NCBI RefSeq assembly: GCF_905171765.1
Contig: NC_053392.1
Coordinates: forward strand, 503,236,556-503,300,555
From: Bufo bufo
Taxonomy: Eukaryota > Chordata > Amphibia > Anura > Bufonidae
DNA length: 64,000 bases
Direction: 5' to 3'
In this document: one piece after another, positions 10,801-22,800 of the stretch
Numbering within the stretch: the first letter of the stretch is position 1
How the letters are laid out: every line of letters starts with the position of its first letter
Translations under genes and position numbers: made by a program
Notes under the pieces: generated by a model
Seen by the model: the letters and a program-made list of their open reading frames with translations, nothing else
What the model was told of the DNA's origin: nothing
The model's database searches: none

Positions 10801-13800
10801 ACGGATGCGTTCGGGGCCGCTCGTGAGCCCCTTCAAACGGAGCGCTCGAGCGGACACCCGAACGCTAGTGTGAAAGTAGCCTAAGTCTCTTCTAGGACTT
10901 GAATTTAGGATTTACATGCATGGCAGACCATTTACCACCAAGCTATAGCATTACCACATAGAGATACGTGTTTGTGTTTTTTCTATGCTTATAGGATAAC
11001 ACAACACATATTACTGGTGTCTGTATAATCATATATTGTGCCTATAAATAAAGCAGTAATATGTAGATTAGCTTTCTGAGCAGATCTCAGTTTTGTAAGA
11101 CTATAGTACAGGGTGCAATAAAATGAAATAAAATGAGTCACTAGGTTTCAACGGTACTTGCGCTGCTGGTCTCCCGAAATAAAGTGGGTTCTTCACAAAT
11201 GCAAAGTGTTAATATAGTGGGACCGCGCTGCTCCTTGTTCACACAAGGCGTTTTTCCAGGAATGCAGGTAATCACTTTCTCTGGCTCAAGACAGACACCC
11301 TTCAGTTGAATAGTGGTGTGCTTCAACCCAGATTGAAGCTCAGCAAATCTATGCTGGATCGTTAAAGGCTTTTCTGCAAGATGTCATAAATCACACAATA
11401 GTGAGAGTACCTCCGGCACAGTAAAAACTTTCTGTTTTATTATACTCACAGAAGTAAAAAGGTTATTCAGCATATCAATATGATAGTATTCTTTCCGCAC
11501 AGCCCGACCCGGGTTTCACATAATAACCTTTTTACTTCTGTGAGTATAATAAAACAGAAAGTTTTTACTGTGCCGGAGGTACTCTCACTATTGTGTGATT
11601 TATGACATCTTGCAGAAAAGCCTTTAACGATCCAGCATAGATTTGCTGAGCTTCAATCTGGGTTGAAGCACACCACTATCCAACTGAAGGGTGTCTGTCT
11701 TGAGCCAGAGAAAGTGATTACCTGCATTCCTGGAAAAACGCCTTGTGTGAACAAGGAGCAGCGCGGTCCCACTATATTAACACTATAGTACAGGGTGGGC
11801 CATTTATATGGATACACCTTAATAAAATGGGAATGGTTGGTGATATTATTTTCCTGTTTGTGGCACATTAGTATATGTGAGGGGGGAAACTTTTCAAGAT
11901 GGGTGGTGACCATGGCGGCCATTTTGAAGTTGGCCATTTTGAATCCAACTTTTGTTTTTTCAATAGGAAGAGGGTCATGTGACACATCAAACTTATTGGG
12001 AATTTCACATGAAAAACAATGTTGGTGTGCTTGGTTTTAACGTAACTTTATTCTTTCATGAGTTATTTACAAGTTTCTCTTTGTTTACAGCCATTGACAT
12101 GTCGCCGAGGTTAACACGTGAGGAGCGGATAGAAATTGTGTTGATGTCTGGTGAACGCAGTAACCGGGTCATTGCAGCAGATTTCAATGCAAGACACCCT
12201 ACGAGACCACCCATCTCCCATGCTACAGTTAGCAAACTGCTTGCTAAGTTTCGTGAAACTGGTTCAGTGTTGGATTTGCCAAAATGTGGACGCATGAAAT
12301 CTGTCTCTAATGAAGAAATATCAGTGGCTGTCCTAGCTTCATTCAGCAAAAGCCCACAGCGTAGCACTCGCCGCATGTCACTGGAGAGTGGCATTAGTCG
12401 AACATCCCTTCGGCGGATATTAGCTACTCACAAATGGCACCCTTACAAACTCCATCTACTGCAGCATCTCAACGAGGATGACCCAGATCGGTGCACAGAA
12501 TTTGCAGAATGGGCAAAACAAAAATTGGAACAGGACCCTCAGTTTACGCAGAAGATTTTGTTCAGTGATGAGGCAAACTTTTATGTGAATGGGAAAGTTA
12601 ACAAACAAAACCACCGCTATTGGTCTGACACTAACCCACATTGGATAGATCCCTCCAAGACTGTTGGAACAAAAAAAATGATGGTATGGTGTGGTATATG
12701 GGGTACAAAGATAGTGGGGCCATTCTTCATCAATGGAAACCTCAAGGCCACTGGATATGCGAAATTGCTACATGATGATGTGTTTCCCTCTTTATGCACT
12801 GAAGCTGGCACGTTCCCTAAGTTTTTCCAACAAGATGGTGCACCACCACATTATGGGTGTCAGGTCCGAGCCTTCCTAGATGAACAGTTTCCTGGAAAGT
12901 GGATTGGTCGTCGTGGGCCAGTTGAATGGCCCCCAAGGTCTCCCGATCTGACCCCCTTAGACTTTTATCTTTGGCGTCATCTGAAGGCAATTGTCTATGC
13001 TGTGAAGATACGAGATGTGCAGCACCTAAAACTACGGATACTGGAAGCCTGTGCTAGCATTTCTCCTGCGGTGTTGCTATCAGTGTGTGAAGAGTGGGAG
13101 AAGAGGGTTGCATTGACAATCCAACACAATGGGCAGCACATTGAACACATTTTATAAGTGGTCAGAAACTTGTAAATAACTCATGAAAGAATAACGTTAC
13201 GTTAAAACCAAGCACACCATTGTTTTTATTGTGAAATTCCCAATAAGTTTGATGTGTCACATGACCCTCTTCCTATTGAAAAAACAAAAGTTGGATTCAA
13301 ACTGGCCGACTTCAAAATGGCCACCATGGTCACCACCCATCTTGAAAAGTTTCCCCCCTCACATATACTAATGTGCCACAAACAGGAAGTTAATATCACC
13401 AACCATTCCCATTTTATTAAGGTGTATCCATATAAATGGTCCACCCTGTACATAGAGTTTATGATGAGTGGGGAGTGTGCAGAGCACAGGGGGTGTTACA
13501 AGGCAGGGCTCAAAAGATTCAGCCCTTCCTCCTGGTGCTCAAGCTTGCTCATTAGCATATGAATAGACACACAGATTTCTCTGCAGCTGTTTATCATACA
13601 GACAAAAGAAATGTATAGTTTTAATCAGTATGGTGAGCCCTACCAGCCAGTATGTATGGTTTAACACTTGGAGGACAGGCGATTTTCCATTTTTGCATTT
13701 TTGTTTTTCACTCCCCACTTTTCTAGAATCATAACTTTTTTATTTTTCCAATCACATAGCTTTATGAGGGCTTATTTTTTTGCAGGGCAAGTTGTATTTT

Positions 13801-16800
13801 TTTAATGCCACTATTTTAGGTTGCATACAATGTAATGGGAAGTGAGAAATAAATTCCAAATGGGGTCAAATTGGGAAAAAAAAAAACACAATTCTGCCAC
13901 AATTTTTTTGACATTTTTTTTTTTACAGCATTCACTATGCTGTAAAAGTGACCTGTTTACTTCATTATCTACGTCAGTATGATTACAACAATACCACACG
14001 TATAGTTTTTCTTGCATTTTAATACTGAAAAAAAGGTTTTTCATCACCATATTCTAATTTCTTTGTTATACTTTTTAGATATGTGTACGGAGCTATGTGA
14101 GGGCTCAATTTTTACAGGGCGATCTGTACTTTTCAGTATTACAATCTTGAAGTGTTTGTGACAAAAAATGGCAAATTGTCCGTTTTTTTAATTCTTTATT
14201 CCATTATGCCATTCACCGTATGGGATTAATATTGTTATATTTTAATAAAACTGGTGTTTTCACACACGGCACCTAACCAGCACTAAATTGTAAAGAAACG
14301 GGTAGCCTACCACATCAGAGGCATGTTCTGGTGTCCTTCAGGTATCCATGATAAGTATTCCTTGCAGATTGATGGGGGGGGGGGGGTGATCTCTCCCTAT
14401 TATGCCCCATAGGGGGTACTAACACTGGCCCTGATAACCTAGCCATGGTGATCTATGGCTAGGTTATCAGGGCCAATGTTAGCACCCCCCATAGGGCATA
14501 ATAGAGAGAGATCACCTCAACCACCCCCCCCCCCCCCCCCCCCCCCGTCTTTCTGTTTCTCCTTCTAACCCATTTCTAGGGATCAACAACGGATACCTAC
14601 CATGGATACCTGAAGGACACTAGAACATGCCTCTAATGTGGTAGGACACCCAATTCTTTACTAGTGCTAATTCTGCAACGGATTCGGAATCATTGATATT
14701 AAGGGTAATTTTGGTGTTGGATAACTATATTTTATGAGACATACGGTATATTAAAAGTTGAGTTTTAATAGGCTATCCTATCACATTCATGATTAATCAC
14801 TTCTTTAGTACATTGATGGCTATATAGCTATCGTTGAAAACTTCATTTTCAATATAAAAATACGGTGCTGCCACCTAGTGGCCTGTATTGGTATATTCCA
14901 CTAATAGCTACCGAAGCCTGCTTGAGGCTTCGGGCTATTAGTGGAATATAACAGGTTCTCTGATCTTAGTGAGTGGCTTCCATTTTCGTCCTGCTCAAAT
15001 GCCGTGGTTACATTTGACAGTCTCATGGCTGAACGCATACATATCCTGCGGATCTCTGCTGTTTGAAACAGCAAAAACCCGGCAGGGCACGGTGCCCGCT
15101 GCAGGCGTGAGCGGACGCCATGTCTAGAGTCCCGGCCAGCCCCATACATTTACGGCGCTGGTCAGGAAGTAGTTAATAGGGTTGATCCTGGTGACAGAGC
15201 CAATTTACAGCCCATCATGCACATTAGTATATTGTCGGCTGTACCCAACAAGAATGGTGGGCTCAGCCAGCAACCTAATATGTTTGGGGAGCTCCAAAGT
15301 CTCAATGACAAATGAGGACGGGGTGGAGAAGGATTGAAAATGATTTTTTTTCGCCTAATCCTTTTGTTTGCCTGTTGTTGTATGCAGCTATTGCAGTGTA
15401 AGTCCACCTTTTGTTCAGATATATGTAAAAGCACCTTAAAACATACATACCGTAGCTGCAGCATTTAGGTGATAATATACAACTGTGCATGCTCCTATAT
15501 TTGCGTCACACATTATTGTAGCATTAGCTTGTAAGACAGCAGCACTGAGATAGAAAATTGCTGCAATTCCATGGTAGATAACGTCCTATAAGGTAAAGAA
15601 GAAATGATGTTTTATTTACATACACTAGTAGAAGTCAAGCAGCAGCCATAGTGTCAACAGACTCTTTACCCCAAAGAAACCCAGATCTAGTAACTCTTCT
15701 CAAGGTGTAGGAGCCTAGTTGGCTAGTCTATATACACTTTATGCGGAAAGAATATTATGCAGTATACGGCATCACTGCAGCCAGTGGCATATATACAAAT
15801 GACTGGGCCCCACAGCAAATTTTTGAATGTCCCCCCCCCCTAGCAACTTCTTTGTAACCCCCAACTGATGTGCAACCCCACTCCTGTGGCTAGCCAAGTT
15901 CTCTCTCTCAGACAAAGCCCGGCAGCCGCTCCGTCCGCTTCCTACAGTGTCACTGCATATAATATCATTGTTGAGGGGAACCCTTGTAGGTCTGGGCCCC
16001 AAAGCAGCTGCTTTCCCCGCTTTCCCTATAGCTATGCCCCTGACCGCAGCACAAACTATGCAGATGTTGGTAGATGAGGGCAGGGTTTCCAGGTACAGGT
16101 AGGATTGCTTTCTTTTCCAACTAAAAAATACCAGCTAAATTTATACAGGTAAAAATTAATGTGTGGATTTAGGGGCATGACTTAACACAGGGTGTTAATT
16201 TGACACCAATGGTCTGAACATATTTTGAGTTTTGCAGTATTTGTCTTTTTTAATATCAGCCAAAAATAATGCCAAAGGCTTCATGTGTAAACAAGTGTAA
16301 CTAAATGAGCTCTTATGGAGAAGCAAAAACCCCAAAAAAGTGGAAAAATACATCCCATACAGTTATGTGTGCTGACCCTGAACCATGCAGCACTATTCAG
16401 GAGTTGTTTGCCCTGGTTTGCTCTGCTGGATTGTTTTGTAGAACTAATTGAAAACGATAATTTATGGATGGTTGTTAACTTGTTATCATTATTGCTGTAG
16501 TATGTAATGGGTATCTCTAGACAAGCAGTCTACATACTTAATAGTAAAGATCCAGTATGTACAGGACAGTGTAAAATGTAAACTTTATTGATGTTTGTGT
16601 GTTTGGTGCAGCTAATTTGAGCCTATGATCCAGACGATGGTAAACACTTGGGTTGTGGAGTCAATAAAATGGGCTATTTGGGCACATAGGGGGTGATTAG
16701 ATGGGTAAGTGCTCACTTTAACCCAGTTCTCCTTTCTTTTCAGGAAAAAAAAACCTTATATGTGACAATCAGAGAGCAAATATGTTCTCTGATTGTTGGG

Positions 16801-19800
16801 GGGACTGTTTAGGCTCCGTCCAGATCTGCATCGGAGGATGCATCAGAAGCCTCTGTTGCAGATTACATAAAAAATACAGGATATCACTGCATGCTGTGCT
16901 TTTTTGTCTGGTAAAATGCTGGGAGAAACCAGATCCCCTTATGGTGAATGGAATCTATCAGCTTTTGTTGGTTTTCTAATTTGAAGGATATACCAACTCC
17001 ATTATTTTCATTCATTCTTCTGCTTTAATGGAGCAGAAAAATAGAAATAAAAATGCTAATGTTAAACCAGACTTACCCCACCCTTGGGCGTCATGTAGCT
17101 TTATACAGGGATAAGAGGATCTATCCCTTTCCTTATTCGCTGCAGCACTTCTCCCACTGGTCTCCCTTATCTACTCCATGCTGGTCAGCTGAGTGTGGGA
17201 CTGCTTCAACCTGAAATATCTCAGACTGTATAACACCTAGAGACATGAGTCTCTACCTGCAGCTCTCACTCCCCGCCCAATTTCTAAAAGTTAAATCTTG
17301 CCTGTATGGTGGCTGTTGTCTTATTTTAAAGCTTAGATTCTTTCAGCCTGAGATATAGCACTCAATAGCAAGATGAGATCTCATACCTCCTTAGCTAATT
17401 TGATGTGCTGTAAAAAAAGAAATACCCCCAAGTCCTCCTGCTGGAAATACCAGCTAGGAGGTGGTTTGGCAGCAAGGTGGTAACCCTAGGTACAGACAAG
17501 ACAAGATTTTGAAGCTACTGATTTTGCACAGTGTTGTGCTTTTACAAGCCAAATAAACTTTCTTACCACTAATCTCCATGTACCACAGTTGTTTCTGTGG
17601 AATCCGAACAAGTAGACCATCAGGAGCAGCAAAGAGAATAAGAAACAAGACACAGAGACATACATGACCCATCCTTGGCTAAGGGGATAAAATACTGTAG
17701 TAGCAGCAACCAGGATCCAAACCCATGCTCCAAGTACCTACAAAGATAAAAACAAAAAAAAAATGATTGTATAACATATAACATTATGAATTATAGATAG
17801 TATGTGATTGAGGCTCATGGGAAGAGCATCTCCAAACACCTATAAATAGTTTTATGTCACTACAGATGTTAGTGTTGTAGTATTATAAAATAAATCTATG
17901 TATTGTACTTCACTCCTTAAAACACAACACTAATAGGGTGGTTTATGTTTTTTAGGCTGGGTTCACCTACGGTATTATGAGTGGTGGATCCTATGTTATT
18001 TCTACACAGAGGTGATATCTGTCATTGTAAGGCTGCCTGTGGTGAAAAGAGGATAACTCTAGTAAAGTGATCTGTACAGACCAAGAAGTGGTGCCTATTA
18101 TTAGGCTTAGTCACCAGTGCTAAAACTGCAGGATTTCATGTTTTTTAAGATAGATATTAACATAGAAAATTAAAAATAAAATAATGAAATGAAAAGGTTA
18201 TTTTCTGATGACACATACCCTTAAATGACAAGCACAAAACAGATGACGTAAATATGAATTCATGTGCGTACTTTTGGGTGTGAGAACTTGGTAAGGTGTG
18301 ACTATAAAAGCCTCACTTAGGGTGTGCACTCGCTGAACTATATAACAGGTAGAAAAATCCAGTTCAGAGTAGGTATCATACCACAATATTCACCAGTAAT
18401 GTGCTGCTAAGCTACAAGCTTTTTTATTATTATTCAAGGTGGTTTAGTAGTTTGTCCATCTTCCTCTCCACTGGTTGACTCTGTTCACATATTTTGATAG
18501 TACGCATGAATTCATAATGCACATCAGAGGGGGCTTAAAGAGCATCTGTCAGCATAATCAACACCATTAAACCAGGCATACGGCATTGTAGGGTTGATAA
18601 TGCTGATATAAACTATACCCTGATTATGACAGTATGTTGCCCCCATTGATGAGAAAACTGGATTTTTATTCATATGCAAATAATCTTACTGGAGCCCTCG
18701 GAGAACCAGATTGTTACACCCCTTGATATTTAGTCCCCCTGTTCTCCTGGATTGAGAAGGTTGCGATTGCACAGTGCATGTTCTTCTGCTCTCTAAGCAG
18801 GGCAGATTCCCACTAAGCAGGCACCGAGACCTGTCATTTCACGCCTGCACTGTGCCTTCCATCTTAGTGCTTGCGCTATAGATCTTCTGATGTTCTCCGA
18901 GCAACACTGAGGCTAGGATACACAGCACAAGCGTGAGATGACAAGTCTCTGCACTTTCTAAGTAAAAATCTTCTCTGCTTGGAGACCAGCAGAAGATGCA
19001 CTGTGCAAGCATCAAGACTTGGACACATGGCACAGACCAGAAGTCAAGCCCTGTCAATCCAGGGGAAGCGTGGAGGGACTAAAGCTAAAAGTGTATAAGA
19101 ATCTGGTGCTCCGAGGGCTCTGGTCAATCCCTTGGTGCTCCAGAAAGCTTATTTCCCTATGAATAAAAATACATTTATCTCATCAATGGGGCAATGTACT
19201 GTCATAATCAGGGTATTGTTTTTATCATCATGATTAACCCTACCAGGCTGGTTTAATAGGGTTGAACATGATGACAGATGCGCTTTAAACCATAACCTTG
19301 ACCGTTATGAAAGGAGATTCAGAAGTGATTCAAGAGAGTATTTCCTGTGCATGCACGTACATGCAGTTGTGAAGGCCAAGTAAAAGGGGAAGCAGGAAAC
19401 ACTGCAGCCTCAGGGTCTGAGACCATAGGGGTAGATCATAGACCAGTGTTTTACACCAGTAACTGCTGAAGCACGTCTCATCATAAACTAGACACATCTC
19501 CGGCAGTCAGTGCACCTAAACTGAAATCTATGCCAGCCCCTGGCTGACATAGATTTCACTCTTCTTTTATGCCTGCTGTCCCTGCCACCCTCTTCATGCC
19601 TCTTTTCAGGAAAGTAGTGAGGGCAGCAGAAAAACTCAAGTGCCAAGTGCCGTTTAAAAAGTTGCAAACACAGCATTTACAACATTTTTTCAGCCAGAAA
19701 ACTTGTTTAAAGGGGTTGTGGAGGCATACTCTCCGGCACATACTCTCCGACACAACTGCACAGTGGATGGGACAGTTGCCAAGGCATTCACCTGATACCC

Positions 19801-22800
19801 AGTGAGTATCGTGTACAGTCCTTTTCTAATTATTGGAACCTAATAAACACCAATCGTAAATGACTCACAAAGTGAGTATGCGTACTAGGCCTATATACCA
19901 AGTATCAACACCAAAAGGAGAGAACAGGCACAGCACGGCTAACAATATATATAAACTTTATTATGGTTCCCGAAACGGGAAAATCAAATAAAATACAATG
20001 ACAGACAATACAGAACAATGGTGGATAACACACAGGGTGGAAGGATCACAATTGGACAAAGAACAGCATTAAAGAAACCCTTGGATAAGGCCAAAGAGGT
20101 GCTGGATAAAAGATAGATACCCCAGTGGGGAACATGTATAGATGACCTCGCTAACCATGGACAAAATATTGGAGCCAAATTCAGTACATACATTTAAAGT
20201 TCAAAGTGCATGAAATACAATGTACATGGACAATAAGTTGCAGTATAATAAATAAGTAATGCCATCAATAAATACCAGAATAGTGATCCAATAAGCCCTA
20301 ACGCACGTTTCGCGTAAGCTTCCTCAGGGGGGGATGTATGTCAATTTTCTTTAATGCTGTACTTTGTCCAATTGTGATCCTTCCACCCAGTGTGTTATCC
20401 ACCATTGTTCTGTATTGTCTGTCATTGTATTTTATTTGATTTTCCCGTTTCGGGAACCATAATAAAGTTTATATATATTGTTAGCCGTGCTATGCCTGTT
20501 CTCTCCTTTTGGTGTTGATAATTATTGGAACCTGTACATGAGTTTTGCTAGGCTTCAGATAGATGTCTTGGCAACTGACCAGCCCAGCCTGCCGTTGCAT
20601 CTCTTCAAATTGTGACTTGTTCCATTGGATGCTGTTTCATGGAAGCAGTGATCTAAGTTAGAAAACCTCCATAAAGCCACACAGAGGCACCATTGAGAGC
20701 TCATAGAGTGCCTACAACTTTGTGTAGAATTCAATGTGCTTGCCGTACAGACCCCTTGAATCCAGTCATGTCTATGAGTCCTTAGATATAGTCAATAATC
20801 AAAAATCAGATATGAATACATAGTTGAACTAGGTATGACTCCAGTGATTACCTTAAAAAACACTAAAGACTATTTACCCTTAAAGATAATGTCAACAATT
20901 GGTCACTCCTTTACTCGCTGGTATGCAGCGTTGCCCTGTTTAAATGGCAATTTCACTTGAAGGTGTGTCTGGTATTTTCTCAGTTAACACTATACTAAAA
21001 TCTATACTTCAGCAGAAAAACACAACAAAATAAAAGAATCTGCTGATCAACAGAAGGGGGCGAGAGCAGATGCTTATCTTTATGGGAACCCCTTGTTACT
21101 GTGACATTGTTTCCAAGTTCATTTATTTATTAGTCGCATAAGGTGAAGCAGCTGAGAGTCTGCAGCATTCCTGGACTGTTTGAACATGAACAGATTTCTC
21201 TGAAGGTTTCTTCATTTAAAAAAAAAGCATATAATCTAGCATAAATGCCTGGGGTAAAGCTAAAAGCTATAAATATACATTATAACTTGAAAAATTCAAC
21301 AACAATAAAATACCTACCCAGGACCCCTTCTGATAAGTCTTTGGAGGAAACTAGAGCAACCGGAGGAAACCCACTATGTCTTTGGATTGTGGGAGGAAAC
21401 CCACACAAATATGGAGAGAGAACATACTAACTCTATGCAGATGTTGTCCTTAATCACATTGAAACCTAGAACCCAGCACTGCAAGGCACGAGTGCTAACA
21501 ACAGAGCCCCCATGCTGCCCATCTGCTTTTATATGGAAGAATCCTCCTGATCTTATATGGGTCCCAGAGGTCAGACCCTCACTAAACAAGCATTGATGGC
21601 CTATACTCAAAATCATTCATTAATGTTTTGTCTCTAAAAATCCCTTTAGGGTATGGCCACACATTCAGGTTTCTTGATCCTGTTTTGGAAGCCAAAACCA
21701 GAAGAAAATTCAGAAAAGAGGACAAGGGGTATCTGCCTTTTATATTTTCTCCCCTTTTATGACCCACTCCAGATTTTGGCTTCCAAAACTGCATCAAGAA
21801 ACCTGAAAATGTTGCTCTACCCTACATGTCTACAATCTACTACAAAAGACAATCCCATCTGAGATAGCTCTTAGTTCTATAGAGTAGAGAGGGTCTTATT
21901 ATGGAGCTCTATTAGCTCATCCTGTTCTCAGGAGATCAGTAGGCCTTCACTATACTTCTGCTAATTTCAAATACTTTTGTTAAATAGCATTCCATGGCAC
22001 ACTTCGTAGAGGATAACCCCATCATCTCCTATGGGTGCCATGTTACAGCTACATAAAACTCAAAGCTAGTACAGATCCGTGAAATAACTACAGGCATGAG
22101 TTTTTAAGGTTCCAACCCGAACAATCTCCAGAGGGCCAACCAACTATATGAAGAGTATAGGGATGTTGAATTTTACATGCCAAATCCTTTTGTTTCTCAG
22201 GGGAGATAAGTCACCACCAGAGGTATCTTCAGTAGCCTACTGTCCTCCCCTGACATTAGGGATTTTGCTAAGAGTAGATGTCAACAAACTATTGGAAACA
22301 TATGGGCCACTTGTGTGCAAACAAATGCAAAACAAAAAAGACTGATTAATACTTAACGCATGTCATTGACTACAGTGTGTCTTAATTAAAAACAATTCTG
22401 TTGAAGTTTTAGTAATGTAATTGTCCAACAGAATTCATGCATATTATAGATTAACATTCCTTTGTCATTCTAGCCATCAATTTTAATTGCCAGGAGGAAT
22501 CAGATCTATTTTGTAGCATTAATGTATATGCAGTTAGCATCAAACCTCTCTCCGTTATTTATATGGAAATAATATGGTGAATGAAGCCATATAGGCGAAT
22601 CCAAAGGAATAATTGGTTAGCACCTAACAGTAAATGAAGGTGAAGGTATATGGTAATCTTAACAGATATAGCTAAACATTCTGCAACTGTGGCCATACAC
22701 ATTCAATAATTGTCTGCTAAATGCTTGTTCATCTTTCTGACCTCCACATACACATACAGGCTCAGTTTATCTGAGTCTACAAGTGTTCTCAATATAGAAA

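Larger units (their letters stand above)
9330..13665. repeat. Large palindromic repeat, split by four insertions
   Basis: The left arm (about 9330-10130) and right arm (about 10885-11100 plus 13449-13665) are inverted copies. They share AGGAGGAAGGGCTGAATC and inverse, GATCTGCTCAGAAAGCTAAT and inverse, and TATTACTGCTTTATTTATAG. It is interrupted by MITEs at 9383-9692 and 10384-10881, the mariner element 11791-13448 and the foldback element 11116-11781. Its outer part (ATCACCAGGATCAACCCTAT) recurs inverted near 15180, and a similar word occurs near 19260. Confidence 0.75.

Noticed and set aside
17454..17672. 72-codon minus-strand frame with a hydrophobic stretch
   Set aside because: It overlaps mall exon 2 in a different frame. 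The exon frame matches MAL proteins and ends at splice sites; this one does not.
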